Shown here: piece after piece, positions 52,238 to 62,788 of the stretch
Layout: each line of letters starts with the position of its first letter
How positions within the stretch are numbered: position 1 is the stretch's first letter
Origin: Bartonella koehlerae C-29
Lineage (GTDB): Bacteria > Pseudomonadota > Alphaproteobacteria > Rhizobiales > Rhizobiaceae
Assembly: GCF_000706625.1 (NCBI RefSeq)
Contig: NZ_KL407334.1
Location: forward strand, 1,135,712 to 1,199,711
DNA: 64,000 bases
Direction of reading: 5' to 3'
Notes under the pieces: generated by a model
Databases searched by the model: none
Told to the model about the DNA's origin: nothing
The model's input: the letters and a program-made list of their open reading frames with translations, nothing else
Translations under genes and position numbers: made by a program

Positions 52238-52251
52238 CGTGAAACCTCCTC

Positions 52252-53301
52252 TTAAGCGAAACCAATATATTTTAAAAAAGCAGCAGTTATTACAACCATT
52301 GCTAGTGAGAGAGGAAGAAAAACCTTCCAACCAAGCCGCATAAGTTGATCATAGCGATAACGCGGAACAAATGCTTTGACCATAGCAAACCAAAAAAATA
52401 CAAAACAAACTTTTAAAACAAACCAAATGATACCAGGAACCCAATTCAGCCACCAAACATCCAAGGGAGGCAACCAACCACCTAAAAATAAAATAGTTGT
52501 TAATGCACACATTAAAACAATAGCAACATACTCACCAAGAAAAAAAAGCATGTAAGGTGTTGAAGAATACTCAACCATGTGACCAGCAACAAGTTCAGAT
52601 TCTGCTTCAACCAAATCAAAGGGCGGACGATTTGTCTCTGCGAGTGCAGAAATAAAAAATATAATAAACATTGGAAAAAGGACGAGCCAATTCCAATCAA
52701 GAAAACTGTTAAAAGGAAGACCAAGAATCGTCCCCATTCCATGACTTTGCTTCTGAACAATTGTTGTGAGATCCAATGAACCACTTACTAAAATAACGGT
52801 TACAAGCACAAAACCAATGGAAACCTCATAAGAAACCATTTGGGCCGCCGAACGAAGAGCTCCTAAAAAAGGATATTTTGAATTCGACGCCCACCCCCCC
52901 ATAATAACACCGTAAACTTCAAGAGATGAAATGGCTAAGATATATAGCAAACCAACATTAATATTTGCAACTGCCCAACCTTCATTAACAGGGATAACAG
53001 CCCACGTTGATAAAGCAAGCGTCGCAGAAACAAAGGGTGCCAAAAGAAAAACACCTTTATTAGCGCCAGCAGGGATAATAGGCTCCTTAACAACAAATTT
53101 AATTAAATCCGCGAAAGATTGTAACAACCCCCATGGACCAACAACGTTTGGACCACGCCGTAACTGTACTGCCGCCCAAATCTTTCTATCTGCGTAAAGA
53201 AGATAAGCAACAAGAACCAGGAGAACAACCAAAAGAAGAAGTGTTTTTCCAACTATAATAAGTAATGGAAATAGCCAGGTCATGAAGAAATCATATATCA
53301 T
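52252..53301 (-). CDS. nuoH: NADH-quinone oxidoreductase subunit H
   Basis: Eight-helix membrane subunit at the quinone-binding interface. Conserved blocks: [40 protein letters not shown], and the acidic loop [20 protein letters not shown] lining the quinone entrance. 349 residues. Gap of 13 bp from nuoG. Confidence 0.97.
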   Translation of the reverse strand: MIYDFFMTWLFPLLIIVGKTLLLLVVLLVLVAYLLYADRKIWAAVQLRRGPNVVGPWGLLQSFADLIKFVVKEPIIPAGANKGVFLLAPFVSATLALSTWAVIPVNEGWAVANINVGLLYILAISSLEVYGVIMGGWASNSKYPFLGALRSAAQMVSYEVSIGFVLVTVILVSGSLDLTTIVQKQSHGMGTILGLPFNSFLDWNWLVLFPMFIIFFISALAETNRPPFDLVEAESELVAGHMVEYSSTPYMLFFLGEYVAIVLMCALTTILFLGGWLPPLDVWWLNWVPGIIWFVLKVCFVFFWFAMVKAFVPRYRYDQLMRLGWKVFLPLSLAMVVITAAFLKYIGFA

Positions 53302-53314
53302 TATTTCTTTTCCT

Positions 53315-55393
53315 CTACCCTTCCTCTATAGCTTGCACAGCGCAATTTTTTATGAAAGACGAACATTCAGCCATAACTGCAGAAGCACGTGCTATCGGAT
53401 TTGTCAAATAAAAGTCTTTGACCATAGAAGTAAATGTTTGCGTTTCCAAAACAGTCTTTTGTGAAGCAAGAGCTTTAAGATCACCTATATCAGGAGGGAC
53501 TATATTATCAATGGCACAAAGATGTGGATAATCATTAAACAAGCTCTCTCTTAATTGAAAAAGCGAATCAAAAGGAAGCTTTTGTCCTAAAATATCCGAT
53601 AAAGCCCGTAAAATAGCCCAATCTTCTTTTGCTTCACCCGGTGCAAAACCAGCCCGATTGGTCATTTGAACACGTCCTTCTGTATTCACATAAAGTCCTG
53701 ATTTTTCAGTGTAAGCCGATGCCGGTAAAATAACATCAGCAGCGTGTGCACCATTATCACCGTGGCTACCAATGTAAATTGTAAAAGCTTTTATATCAGC
53801 TAATTCTACTTCATCAGCACCAAGCAAAAATAAAATTTCACAGGTTTTAAGAATATTTGCGACTCCAAGCTTAGATGTAAAACCTATATCTAACCCCCCA
53901 ACAGTTGATGCCGCATTGTGAAGAACCCCAAACCCATTCCATTCCTCACTAAGTGCTCCAATACTATCAGCTAATTTTGCGAGATTTTTTAAAACAGACA
54001 AGCCTTCTTTACCTGAAACAGCACCCTCCCCAATAAGAATAAGTGGCTTCTTCGCGTTTTTTAATGTATTAAAAAACGCATCCTCCCCACGAATAAGTGC
54101 ATTCAATGCATCCGTACCAGCTCCAAGATAAGAATAAGGATAACGTAAATCTACCTTCTCTCCAATTAATGCTATGGGAAACTGTCCCATCCGTTGACGC
54201 TTTAAAATACGTGCATTTAAAACAGCGGCTTCATAGCGAGGATTAGATCCTACGATAAGCAATGCATTAGCCTGTTCAATACCTGCAATCGTTGGATTAA
54301 AAATATAACTCGAACGGCCTAATTCAGAAGACAAAACCATCCCTCTTTGACGACAATCAAAGAGCTTTGATCCCAATGAAATCAGTAATTTTTTAAGTGC
54401 ATACATTTCTTCAATGGACACAAGATCTCCTGCAAGCGCCCCTATTTTTTCTGGCAAAGTTTTAGAAATCACCATTTTAATTTTTTCAAAAGCCTCTGTC
54501 CAACTTACAGGTTTAAGCTTACCATCTTTGCGTACATATGGCCTATCAAGCCGCTGTGTGCGTAGTCCGTCCCAAATAAAACGCGTCTTGTCAGAAATCC
54601 ATTCCTCATTTATGTCTTCATTGGTACGCGGCATAATTCGCATAACCTCACGACCGCGGCTATCAATACGGATAGCACTACCAAGTGCATCCATGACATC
54701 AATCGATTCTGTTTTAAATAATTCCCATGGACGTGCATGAAATGCATAAGGTTTTGAAGTTAAAGCTCCCACTGGACAAAGATCAATAACATTTCCCTGT
54801 AATTCAGATGTCATTGCTTTTTCAAGATATGTTGTAATTTCAGCATCCTCGCCACGACCTATTAAACCAAGCTCCGAAATACCCGCCACTTCCGTTGTAA
54901 AACGAACACAACGTGTGCAATGAATACAACGAGTCATAACAGTTTTTATGAGTGGCCCAATATATTTATCTTCTACAGCACGCTTATTTTCCGTATAACG
55001 AGAACAGCCACGCCCATAAAGCATTGCTTGATCTTGAAGATCACACTCTCCCCCTTGATCACATACAGGACAATCTAAAGGGTGATTGATGAGGAGAAAC
55101 TCCATTACACCTTCACGAGCTTTTTTAACCATTGCCGTATTAGTAAAAATTTCTGGAGATTCACCGTTAGGCCCTAAGCGTAAATCGCGAACCCCTATAG
55201 CACAGGAAGCCTGAGGCTTTGGAGGCCCCCCCTTGATCTCAACCAAACACATCCGGCAATTTCCAGCAATTGATAAAGATTCATGAAAACAAAAACGCGG
55301 CACCTCAGCACCCGCTGCCTCAGCAGCTTGAAGCAACGTATAGTAATCAGGGACTTCGATCTCTTTACCATCAACTTTGATATTTATCATCAC
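53315..55393 (-). CDS. nuoG: NADH-quinone oxidoreductase subunit G
   Basis: Large peripheral-arm Fe-S subunit, 692 residues. The N-terminal ferredoxin-like domain binds a 2Fe-2S cluster ([20 protein letters not shown]). Next come the His-ligated 4Fe-4S motif [18 protein letters not shown] and the 4Fe-4S motif [16 protein letters not shown]. The C-terminal part is molybdopterin-oxidoreductase-like but structural. Follows nuoF by 63 bp. Confidence 0.97.
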   Translation of the reverse strand: MMINIKVDGKEIEVPDYYTLLQAAEAAGAEVPRFCFHESLSIAGNCRMCLVEIKGGPPKPQASCAIGVRDLRLGPNGESPEIFTNTAMVKKAREGVMEFLLINHPLDCPVCDQGGECDLQDQAMLYGRGCSRYTENKRAVEDKYIGPLIKTVMTRCIHCTRCVRFTTEVAGISELGLIGRGEDAEITTYLEKAMTSELQGNVIDLCPVGALTSKPYAFHARPWELFKTESIDVMDALGSAIRIDSRGREVMRIMPRTNEDINEEWISDKTRFIWDGLRTQRLDRPYVRKDGKLKPVSWTEAFEKIKMVISKTLPEKIGALAGDLVSIEEMYALKKLLISLGSKLFDCRQRGMVLSSELGRSSYIFNPTIAGIEQANALLIVGSNPRYEAAVLNARILKRQRMGQFPIALIGEKVDLRYPYSYLGAGTDALNALIRGEDAFFNTLKNAKKPLILIGEGAVSGKEGLSVLKNLAKLADSIGALSEEWNGFGVLHNAASTVGGLDIGFTSKLGVANILKTCEILFLLGADEVELADIKAFTIYIGSHGDNGAHAADVILPASAYTEKSGLYVNTEGRVQMTNRAGFAPGEAKEDWAILRALSDILGQKLPFDSLFQLRESLFNDYPHLCAIDNIVPPDIGDLKALASQKTVLETQTFTSMVKDFYLTNPIARASAVMAECSSFIKNCAVQAIEEG

Positions 55394-55456
55394 TCATCCA
55401 GCCTGCGGATAACCCACCTAAAATTTTCATTCTGTTGCTCTTAAAACAAAAACCCT

Positions 55457-56764
55457 TTATCCTACCGTTTCCAAAGAAATATTTTTTCTTTGAACGACAT
55501 TACGCGTATAGTCATCAATTCTACGTTCAATTTCTGGACGAAAATTACGTATCAACCCCTGTATAGGCCACGCGGCAGCATCACCAAGTGCACAAATGGT
55601 GTGCCCTTCAACTTGTTTAGAAACTTCAAACAAAAGATCAATTTCGCGTTTTTGTGCTCTTCCCTCAACCATACGTCCTAAAAGACGCATCATCCATCCC
55701 GTTCCTTCACGACATGGTGTACATTGACCACAACTCTCATGCTTGAAAAAAGCTGCTATACGCCAAATTGCCTTGATAATATCGGTCGATTTATCCATAA
55801 CAATCATACCACCTGTACCAAAAGAAGACCCGACATCGCGCATCCCATCAAAATCCATAATCGCATCCACCATATCCTCACCACGAACGACCGGGCAAGA
55901 AGCCCCACCTGGAATAACTGCTAAAAGATTATTCCATCCACCACGAATACCACCGGTATGTTTTTCAATTAATTCACGGAAAGAAACTCCAAGAGCTTCT
56001 TCAAATGTACAAGGTGCATTCACATGTCCAGAAACCATAAACAATTTAGTTCCAACATTATTTGCACGCCCAATCGATGAAAACCATGAAGCACCACGAC
56101 GCAAAATCGTTGGAACAACAGCAATGGACTCTACATTATTAACTGTCGTTGGACAGCCGTAAACCCCCATATTTGCAGGAAATGGCGGTTTAAGCCTAGG
56201 CTGTCCTTTTTTGCCTTCAAGACTTTCAATAAGAGCCGTTTCTTCCCCACAAATATAAGCACCAGCACCATGATGAATAATAATATCACAAGCATGCCCA
56301 TATTTCGTTTTTTTGCCAAGCAAACCAGCATCATAACATTCATCAACGGCAGTTTGAAGCGCTTCACGTTCACGAACATATTCACCGCGAATATAAATAA
56401 AAGCAACATTTGCTCCTATCGCAAAAGTAGCAAGTGCACATCCTTCAATTAAAGTATGGGGATCATGTCGCAAAATATCGCGATCTTTACACGTTCCAGG
56501 TTCTGATTCATCTGCATTTACAACCAAATAATGAGGCCGGCCATCACTCTGTTTTGGCATAAAAGACCACTTCATTCCAGTAGGAAAACCTGCACCACCA
56601 CGGCCACGCAAACCCGATGCTTTCATCTCATCAATAATCCAATCACGACCTTTATCAATAATTGCCCTGACACCATCCCAATGTCCACGTAACACCGCAG
56701 CTTTTAATGATTTATCTTTTAAACCATAAAGATTGGTGAAAATGCGATCTTTATCAACCAGCAT
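55457..56764 (-). CDS. nuoF: NADH-quinone oxidoreductase subunit F
   Basis: NADH-oxidising subunit that carries FMN and the 4Fe-4S cluster N3. The nucleotide/FMN site begins at [18 protein letters not shown], with [17 protein letters not shown] and [16 protein letters not shown]; cluster N3 ligands are in [16 protein letters not shown] and a later [13 protein letters not shown]. 435 residues. A 146-bp non-coding gap separates it from nuoE. Confidence 0.97.
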   Translation of the reverse strand: MLVDKDRIFTNLYGLKDKSLKAAVLRGHWDGVRAIIDKGRDWIIDEMKASGLRGRGGAGFPTGMKWSFMPKQSDGRPHYLVVNADESEPGTCKDRDILRHDPHTLIEGCALATFAIGANVAFIYIRGEYVREREALQTAVDECYDAGLLGKKTKYGHACDIIIHHGAGAYICGEETALIESLEGKKGQPRLKPPFPANMGVYGCPTTVNNVESIAVVPTILRRGASWFSSIGRANNVGTKLFMVSGHVNAPCTFEEALGVSFRELIEKHTGGIRGGWNNLLAVIPGGASCPVVRGEDMVDAIMDFDGMRDVGSSFGTGGMIVMDKSTDIIKAIWRIAAFFKHESCGQCTPCREGTGWMMRLLGRMVEGRAQKREIDLLFEVSKQVEGHTICALGDAAAWPIQGLIRNFRPEIERRIDDYTRNVVQRKNISLETVG

Positions 56765-56910
56765 ATTCCACCTTTTTTTTTATTGTGCTTAGCATTCTTA
56801 GCTTTCCCTCAAATGCAATTTTAAAAAATCTTTTCAAAAATTCTGACTGTTAGTTAAATCTTAAGAGAATGGATAAAATAATAAAATATCTTTTCAAGAA
56901 AAAATATTTA

Positions 56911-57579
56911 CTATGCTCCTATTTCTTTTTTATCCTTTTTCTTTAAAGACTTAAGCGAATTCTGTTCTTTTTCATCAATGAGAGAAGTTAAACCACTAAT
57001 CGGTTCTGATGATTTGCGACTATTTTGCGGACCAACAGCTATCTCAGAACCTTTCCCCGCTTCAAATGCATCAATAATTTCTTCAAGACGCTCAGCTGTA
57101 AGATCTTCATAAGTATCTTTAAAAATCATAACCATAGGAGCATTGACACAAGCACCAAGACATTCCACCTCTTCCCATGATAAGGTTCCTTCTTGATTGG
57201 TCATAAAAGGTTCATGATGAATTCTTTTCTGACAAACTTTAATCAGCTCATCAGATCCACGTAACATACAAGGAGTCGTACCACAAACTTGAATATGCGC
57301 CTTTGTTCCAACTGGCTTAAGCTGAAACTGAGTATAAAAAGTTGCAACTTCTAGAACACGAATATAAGCCATGGAAAGAATTTTAGCTATATGCTCAATC
57401 GCAGCACGTGTTACCCAGCCATCTTGCTCTTGAGCACGCATTAATAATGGGATGACAGCAGATTGCTCACGCCCTACAGGATATTTTTCCATAGTACTTT
57501 TTACCCATATCTGATTTTCTTTTGTAAAAGAAAATTCTGCAGGTTGGTAGACATCATCTGCAAGTCGGCGTACAGACAT
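56911..57579 (-). CDS. nuoE: NADH-quinone oxidoreductase subunit E
   Basis: Thioredoxin-fold subunit that binds the 2Fe-2S cluster N1a through VCGTTPCMLRG and ECLGACVNAPMV. The core is about 165 residues; the remaining ~55-residue tail is Ser/Lys/Glu-rich and poorly conserved, as in other Rhizobiales. Its first base overlaps the nuoD stop. Confidence 0.95.
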   Translation of the reverse strand: MSVRRLADDVYQPAEFSFTKENQIWVKSTMEKYPVGREQSAVIPLLMRAQEQDGWVTRAAIEHIAKILSMAYIRVLEVATFYTQFQLKPVGTKAHIQVCGTTPCMLRGSDELIKVCQKRIHHEPFMTNQEGTLSWEEVECLGACVNAPMVMIFKDTYEDLTAERLEEIIDAFEAGKGSEIAVGPQNSRKSSEPISGLTSLIDEKEQNSLKSLKKKDKKEIGA

Positions 57580-58769
57580 TAGCGATCAACCTCCCCAAAT
57601 ACAATATCAATCGAACCCAAAATAGCTGTAGCATCAGCTAACATATGTCCCCGGGTCAAAAAATCCATGGCTTGAAGATGAGCAAAGCCAGGAGCACGCA
57701 ATTTAACACGATAAGGCTTATTTGTTCCATCAGAAACAAGATAAACCCCAAATTCACCCTTCGGAGCTTCCACAGCGACGTATACCTCACCAGGAGGTGT
57801 ATGGAAACCTTCCGTATAAAGTTTAAAATGATGAATAAGCGCTTCCATTGAGTTTTTCATTTCACACCGCTTTGGAGGCACAATTTTACGATCTAAACTC
57901 GAGACTGGTCCATTTTTCTCAGTACTAAGCAAGCGATCCACACATTGGCGCATAATTTTCGCTGATTGACGCATCTCTTCCATACGAATGAGATAACGAT
58001 CATAACAATCACTGTTTTTCCCTATAGGAATATCAAATTCCAGTTCGTCATAACATTCATAAGGTTGGCTTTTACGCAAATCCCATGGCACACCAGCTCC
58101 ACGAATCATAACTCCAGAAAAACCACGTGCCCAAGCCTCATCACTATTTACCACACCAATATCTACATTACGCTGCTTAAAAATCCGATTTGGTGTAACA
58201 AGCGCATCAAGTTTACCAAGAGCAATAAGAAACGGATCAATAAAATTACCAATATCCTCAATTAAAGATTCCGATAAGTCTTGATGCACGCCGCCAGGAC
58301 GAAAATAATTTGCATGAAGACGCGCTCCACAAGCACGCTCATAAAAAATCATCAATCTTTCACGTTGTTCAAATCCCCAAAGCGGCGGCGTTAAAGCCCC
58401 AACATCCATTGCTTGTGTTGTTACATTAAGCAAATGATTAAGAATACGCCCAATTTCTGAAAATAAAACACGTATTAACTGCCCTCGTTTGGGAACCTCA
58501 ACGCCTAATAATTTTTCAATAGCAAGTACAAAAGCATGCTCCTGATTCATAGGAGCCACATAATCCAAACGATCTAAATAAGGGGCAGCTTGAAGATACG
58601 TTTTTGTTTCCATTAATTTTTCGGTACCGCGATGTAAGAGTCCAATATGTGGATCTACACGCTCAACAACTTCACCGTCCAATTCCAGAACCATGCGCAA
58701 AACTCCATGCGCTGCCGGATGCTGCGGACCAAAATTGATATTAAAGTTTCGAACATTAACCTCGGCCAC
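57579..58769 (-). CDS. nuoD: NADH-quinone oxidoreductase subunit D
   Basis: 49-kDa-type subunit that forms the quinone-reducing cavity with NuoB. Conserved: [36 protein letters not shown] (quinone site His), [23 protein letters not shown]-type end DIVFGEVDR. 396 residues. It lies 124 bp after nuoC, the largest gap in the front half of the operon. Confidence 0.97.
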   Translation of the reverse strand: MAEVNVRNFNINFGPQHPAAHGVLRMVLELDGEVVERVDPHIGLLHRGTEKLMETKTYLQAAPYLDRLDYVAPMNQEHAFVLAIEKLLGVEVPKRGQLIRVLFSEIGRILNHLLNVTTQAMDVGALTPPLWGFEQRERLMIFYERACGARLHANYFRPGGVHQDLSESLIEDIGNFIDPFLIALGKLDALVTPNRIFKQRNVDIGVVNSDEAWARGFSGVMIRGAGVPWDLRKSQPYECYDELEFDIPIGKNSDCYDRYLIRMEEMRQSAKIMRQCVDRLLSTEKNGPVSSLDRKIVPPKRCEMKNSMEALIHHFKLYTEGFHTPPGEVYVAVEAPKGEFGVYLVSDGTNKPYRVKLRAPGFAHLQAMDFLTRGHMLADATAILGSIDIVFGEVDR

Positions 58770-58893
58770 TATTAACCCCTTGTTTTTTTTAATAAACTTT
58801 ATATCAAACTTTAATAAAAATATTCATTATATTGAAACATATAGTTATTTAAGAATCCTACTACTCTAATTCTATATTTTACCAGCTCCAATA

Positions 58894-59508
58894 TTATTTT
58901 TCATCCTTTCTTTTTTCATCACATGGCAAAACATATTGCACTCCTTCCCAAGGAGAAAGGAAATCAAAATTCCGCATTTCTTGTCGCAAAACAACAGGCT
59001 CATAAATTACCCTCTTTGCTTCATTATCATAACGGCATTCCACAAATCCCGTCACAGGAAAATCTTTGCGTAGAGGATGCCCTTCAAATCCATAATCAGT
59101 TAAGATCCGCCTTAAATCTGGATGACCTGAAAATAAAATCCCATACATGTCGTACGTCTCACGTTCATACCATTCTGCTCCAGGATAAACCGAGCAAGCA
59201 GAAGCAACGGAAGTACTTTCATCAGTACGTACCTTAACACGCAACCGTAAATTATGACGAGGAGATAAAAGTTGATAAGAGACATCAAAACGTTTATCGC
59301 GAGCAGGATAATCAACACCACTAATGTCTGTAATATTAATAAACTGACAACGAGAATCATCACGAACAAATATTAAGACATCTGTAATTGCATCAAGGCG
59401 CGATATAATAGTCAACTCGCCAAATTCAAGAACAGTTTCTTCAAGCTTATCTCCTAACTTGTTTTTCAAATAGGTAGCAAGCTCTTCTAATGATTCACTC
59501 ATCGACAC
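58894..59508 (-). CDS. nuoC: NADH-quinone oxidoreductase subunit C
   Basis: 30-kDa peripheral-arm subunit. Signature [20 protein letters not shown] followed by [17 protein letters not shown]. Separate from NuoD, unlike the NuoCD fusion of E. coli. 204 residues, nine bases after nuoB. Confidence 0.96.
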   Translation of the reverse strand: MSMSESLEELATYLKNKLGDKLEETVLEFGELTIISRLDAITDVLIFVRDDSRCQFINITDISGVDYPARDKRFDVSYQLLSPRHNLRLRVKVRTDESTSVASACSVYPGAEWYERETYDMYGILFSGHPDLRRILTDYGFEGHPLRKDFPVTGFVECRYDNEAKRVIYEPVVLRQEMRNFDFLSPWEGVQYVLPCDEKRKDEK

Positions 59509-59517
59509 AAAAGCTCC

Positions 59518-60099
59518 CTATCGCTCTATCGAGCCGGTACGACGGATTTTTTTCTGTAACAACAATATACCATATAGTAATGCCTCTGCTGTAGGAGGAC
59601 ATCCTGGAACGTAAATATCCACAGGCACAATACGGTCACACCCACGAACAACAGAATAAGAATAATGATAATACCCACCACCATTTGCACATGATCCCAT
59701 AGAAATCACATAACGCGGTTCAGGCATTTGATCATAAACTTTCCTTAAAGCAGGTGCCATTTTATTGGTTAAAGTACCTGCCACTACCATAACATCTGAC
59801 TGACGGGGTGAAGCGCGTGGTGCATATCCAAAACGCTCATTATCATAATGAGGCATTGAACACTGCATCATTTCGATAGCACAACAAGCCAAACCAAAAC
59901 TCATCCACATGAGAGAACCGGTGCGCGCCCAAGTAATCAAAGCATCTGCTGAAGTAATTAAAAAGCCTTTCTCCGATAATTCAGCATTAACCTCACGGAA
60001 AAATTTATCGTCAGAACCTATCAACTCACCTGTATTAGGATCAATAATTCCTTTTGATTTTGGAGTAGTAATTTTTGAATTGCTAAATATTAGTCCCAT
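59518..60099 (-). CDS. nuoB: NADH-quinone oxidoreductase subunit B
   Basis: Binds the terminal 4Fe-4S cluster N2 that reduces quinone. The tandem cysteines and other ligands are in [32 protein letters not shown] and [14 protein letters not shown]. The N-terminal ~35 residues are a variable extension. 193 residues. It overlaps the end of nuoA by 10 bases. Confidence 0.96.
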   Translation of the reverse strand: MGLIFSNSKITTPKSKGIIDPNTGELIGSDDKFFREVNAELSEKGFLITSADALITWARTGSLMWMSFGLACCAIEMMQCSMPHYDNERFGYAPRASPRQSDVMVVAGTLTNKMAPALRKVYDQMPEPRYVISMGSCANGGGYYHYSYSVVRGCDRIVPVDIYVPGCPPTAEALLYGILLLQKKIRRTGSIER

Positions 60100-60461
60100 T
60101 CAAGAGCTCCTTTTTTCCATTCATATATAAATCCGACAGTTAAAAGTGCTAAGAATATAATCATTGACCAAAAACCAAACATATCTATCGAACCAAATGA
60201 AACTGCCCAAGGAAAAAGAAAAGCAACTTCAAGATCAAAAATAATAAACAAAATCGATACCAAATAAAAACGAATATCAAACTTCATTCGCGCATTATTA
60301 AATGAATTAAACCCACATTCATAAGCAGATAACTTTTCGGGATCGGGGGAACGATAAGCCACCATATAAGGAATAACCAAAAGAACCCCTGCAATAACTG
60401 CTGAAACAATAATAAAGATTAAGACCGGCAAATAAGAGCTCAATAAATCAGTCATAATCAT
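60090..60461 (-). CDS. nuoA: NADH-quinone oxidoreductase subunit A
   Basis: Three-helix membrane subunit and first gene of the complex I operon. The conserved loop [20 protein letters not shown] contains the quinone-site cysteine; [15 protein letters not shown] is the second helix. ATG 60461 follows AAGGTGAGAG. 123 residues. The operon promoter must lie in 60462-60760. Confidence 0.96.
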   Translation of the reverse strand: MIMTDLLSSYLPVLIFIIVSAVIAGVLLVIPYMVAYRSPDPEKLSAYECGFNSFNNARMKFDIRFYLVSILFIIFDLEVAFLFPWAVSFGSIDMFGFWSMIIFLALLTVGFIYEWKKGALEWD

Positions 60462-60760
60462 CTCTCACCTTCATGAAATATTTGTTAGCGCAATCACTCA
60501 AAATCCCTAATATCAAACAGACAAATTGTAATAACCGTTTTGTTAATTCCTGTCATACTACTTTAAGGACATGTCCGGAAATATTTTCCTTGTTGGCATA
60601 GGTAACGCAGAGCAAAGAAAGACGCAAGCCCTATTCTTATAAACCATGTAAAAAGGAAGGAAAGCTATATTCTAGAAAAAACTCTAAAGCCTGTACTCTA
60701 ATGGTCTTTTGCTCTACAATTTTTGCCTTTAAAAGAAGAAATCCGTGAAAGAATTCAAAA
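60462..60760. other. Intergenic region upstream of the nuo operon
   Basis: About 300 bp between nuoA and tRNA-Asp with no gene. It contains a perfect 10-bp palindrome, GGACATGTCC (60567-60576), within a larger interrupted AAGGA...TCCTT symmetry. It could be an operator or a hairpin ending tRNA-Asp transcription on the minus strand. I could not identify the nuo promoter with confidence. Confidence 0.5.
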
Positions 60761-60837
60761 TGGCGCGAGTGACGGGGCTCGAACCCGCGACCTCCGGCGT
60801 GACAGGCCAGCACTCTAACCAACTGAGCTACACCCGC
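60761..60837 (-). tRNA. tRNA-Asp (GTC)
   Basis: 77 nt including encoded CCA. The acceptor stem GCGGGTG pairs with CACTCGC (one G-T pair). The D-loop is AGTTGGTTA, the anticodon arm CTGGC-CTGTCAC-GCCGG gives anticodon GTC, and the T-arm is GCGGG-TTCGAGC-CCCGT. All cloverleaf elements are present. Confidence 0.97.
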
Positions 60838-60877
60838 GCACTCTTTTGAACCAACTTATTCATTGGTATAAAGGCCC

Positions 60878-60905
60878 GTGTAAGGGGTTCATTCGTTTAT
60901 GTCAA
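60878..60905 (-). promoter_or_regulatory. Candidate promoter of tRNA-Asp
   Basis: On the minus strand, TTGACA (60905-60900) is followed 16 bases later by TTACAC (60883-60878), about 40 bases before the mature tRNA start. The -35 box is perfect but the -10 box is poor, so this is tentative. Confidence 0.35.
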
Positions 60906-61013
60906 GCGGACTTATGCATTTTTTTAAAAAAATCGTTAAACAACATCTTTATTCTTGCGTTTAGAAAAATTTTTCCTTAAAGAGTGCACATTCAGTTGTT
61001 GATCATTACATTG

Positions 61014-61089
61014 GGCGATTAGCTCAGCTGGTAGAGCGCCTCGTTTACACCGAGGATGTCGGGAGTTCGAGTCTCTCATCGCCCACCGC
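61014..61089 (+). tRNA. tRNA-Val (TAC)
   Basis: The acceptor stem GGGCGAT pairs with ATCGCCC. The anticodon arm CCTCG-TTTACAC-CGAGG gives anticodon TAC, and the T-arm is GGGAG-TTCGAGT-CTCTC. The discriminator A is followed by CCG, so the CCA end is not fully encoded and needs CCA addition. The 3' end borders the first regulator remnant. Confidence 0.97.
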
Positions 61090-61139
61090 CAACAATAAAT
61101 TATTTGATTTTATCCACTTTTATCAAGGTGAGAGATGCG

Positions 61140-61526
61140 TGAATATCAAAGTAAGGGAATGAGATTTTCTAGCTTACCTCTACACAGCGCGTTCTTACAA
61201 ATTATTCCTAAGAATTCTTTGAGTACTGCTAGATTCTTTTAGGGAAACCATTTAAAATTCTAATAAGCATGCCAACAATTTCATATTGTAACGGATTTAA
61301 AAGGTTTTGTTATAAAACTCTTGCAACAAATGTAAACTTCTTTTCTTAAAAGAGAAGCTATCTCTTGGTCTAAAGTGTACAGTTCAATAATCTTTTCTTC
61401 CATGCCAACAAATACAGATTTTCTACCTATTTCTGTAAAAGATAAAAACACTACAGATACTCTATCAGCTATATCTAATAAACGTCCTGAATGACCAATG
61501 TGAAATTTGCGTAAAGTTCTACCCAA
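61140..61526 (-). pseudogene. Decayed XRE/HTH-type regulator, copy 1
   Basis: The minus strand encodes LRKFHIGHSGRLLDIADR, VVFLSFTEIGRKSVFVG and MEEKIIELYTLDQEIASLL. This reads as a worn version of an XRE-type helix-turn-helix domain (FGQxLRKL...ERLLDMADKLGVSVAFLSSVEIGKKSVP). There is no ATG at the expected start; only a TTG (61526) fits. After the stop at 61281 the homology to copy 2 continues in other frames down to about 61140 with several stops. It lies head-to-tail against tRNA-Val on the opposite strand. Confidence 0.7.
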
Positions 61527-61807
61527 AACTATTTTGGGTAAAAGAGTAAAGGCTACTCAAAAATTGTTACTGTTTTAATAAATAATGGAATGTGAGATTT
61601 TGTTATGGTTACTACCTTGCCCTTTTTAATGTCTTTTGACAAGTTGACTCACACCAAGATGAAATTACCAATTTAGAAGCATTCTTTTAAAAGCATATCT
61701 TAGAAATTATTTCGATCGGCACTCAAGAAATTTTATTAAAAACGTTTAGAAATCCATTTAAATGATTGACCTTTTGCAAGAATTTTGTAAAAAAATGTAC
61801 TGAATTT

Positions 61808-61897
61808 GGAGGGGTGGCCGAGCGGTTTAAGGCACCGGTCTTGAAAACCGGCGTGCAGGAGACTGTACCGTGGGTTCGAATCCCACCCCCTCCGCCA
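61808..61897 (+). tRNA. tRNA-Ser (TGA)
   Basis: 90 nt with a long variable arm and encoded CCA. The acceptor stem GGAGGGG pairs with CCCCTCC. The anticodon arm CCGGT-CTTGAAA-ACCGG gives anticodon TGA, the variable arm follows (GTGCAGGAGACTGTACC), and the T-arm is GTGGG-TTCGAAT-CCCAC. The prophage-like genes begin shortly after its 3' end, so it is a candidate integration site. Confidence 0.97.
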
Positions 61898-61929
61898 CAG
61901 CACTTTTATCACGCTATAACTTATTGATT

Positions 61930-62238
61930 TTATGTATGTTTTTTTAAGGTGCGGGATGTATAAATAAAGGTGCGGGAATAGGATTTTCCAACATGCCTGT
62001 ATAGGGTGCCTCTTTTTTTACCAACTTTCTCCAACAATTTTTTAAATTCTGCCAAATCTTGTTGTGAAAAATTCTCTAAAGTTCTAACAAATATGCCAAC
62101 GGGTACAGATTTCTTGCCAATTTTTACAGAAGATAAAAAGGCTACAGATACGCCTAGTTTATCAGCCATATCTAAGAGGCGCTCTGAGCAATCAATGCAA
62201 AAAAGTTTGCGTAAAATTTGACCAAATGATGTAAGCAT
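61930..62238 (-). CDS. Truncated XRE/HTH-type regulator, copy 2
   Basis: A 102-residue frame with ATG 62238 and an AGGA ribosome binding site eight bases upstream. Residues 4-50 (FGQILRKLFCIDCSERLLDM, LGVSVAFLSSVKIGKKSVP) form an XRE-type HTH. After PVG it jumps to a C-terminal helix (ENFSQQDLAEFKKLLEKV), lacking the MEEKIIELY block seen in copy 1, so it is probably an internally deleted derivative. The last ~25 residues correspond to non-coding sequence in copy 1. Whether it is expressed is unknown. Small HTH proteins of this kind occur in Bartonella prophages and in the reported Trp/Brt regulator pairs. Confidence 0.55.
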   Translation of the reverse strand: MLTSFGQILRKLFCIDCSERLLDMADKLGVSVAFLSSVKIGKKSVPVGIFVRTLENFSQQDLAEFKKLLEKVGKKRGTLYRHVGKSYSRTFIYTSRTLKKHT

Positions 62239-62370
62239 CTAGAAAGTCCTGTTAAAAGAAGAAATATCTCTTGTGATTCTAGCAAATATTTTGAGATTTT
62301 CTCAATTATTACGAATCAGAACTTCTTTTGAGGTGTTTTTTGAGAGCTTTTGTGAAAGATTTTGAGGGAG

Positions 62371-62589
62371 CTAATTTTTTGAAAACCATTGTTTTAGATG
62401 TGCAATGACATTATCTATGGCATCCATGAGACGAGCAAAATCGAGGATAAGCAAAAAAAGAAAAAATGCACTCCACTTCATGAAACGCGACATCACTTTC
62501 ACACTTTGATAGGTTAGGATTATTTCTTGAAGCATTGCTTTTTCCGCTTCTGTAAGCTCTATTTGTTTTTCAGTGTTTTTTCTGGCCAT
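62371..62589 (-). CDS. Small phage-type membrane protein, unknown function (holin candidate)
   Basis: 72 residues from ATG 62589 (an ATG at 62601 is also in frame). There is a charged N-terminal helix (residues 1-35), one strong transmembrane segment (about 42-58, SAFFLFLLILDFA) and a short C-terminal helix. It lies at the end of a lysis cassette and overlaps the Rz1-like gene by 20 bases. The single membrane span and location are compatible with a holin or accessory lysis protein, but I recognise no family. Confidence 0.6.
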   Translation of the reverse strand: MARKNTEKQIELTEAEKAMLQEIILTYQSVKVMSRFMKWSAFFLFLLILDFARLMDAIDNVIAHLKQWFSKN

Positions 62590-62788
62590 GTTTCCACCCA
62601 CACAAGTATTCCCCTTGCTTATTATGCTTTAAGATCTCTCTTGCTAAGTTTGAACTGATCACGTTCAGATCTTGCTGATTTAAATAAATGGGCAACCAAC
62701 CAACACAAGAAGAAGCATATTTATGGATCCCGCAACCAGTCAGAGAGAGCAGCCCGCACATCAGCATCAGTTTTTTTGTTAACTTCAT
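62570..62788 (-). CDS. Rz1-like outer-membrane spanin lipoprotein (candidate)
   Basis: 72 residues with a lipoprotein signal: KKLMLMCGLLSLTGC, with a lipobox cysteine at residue 19. The mature part is CGIHKYASSC followed by a short helix. It begins inside the preceding gene in a different frame (68-base overlap), the classical nested arrangement of Rz/Rz1 spanin pairs used for outer-membrane disruption in phage lysis. It lacks the proline-rich stretch of lambda Rz1, so the assignment rests on lipobox, size and location. Confidence 0.65.
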   Translation of the reverse strand: MKLTKKLMLMCGLLSLTGCGIHKYASSCVGWLPIYLNQQDLNVISSNLAREILKHNKQGEYLCGWKHGQKKH

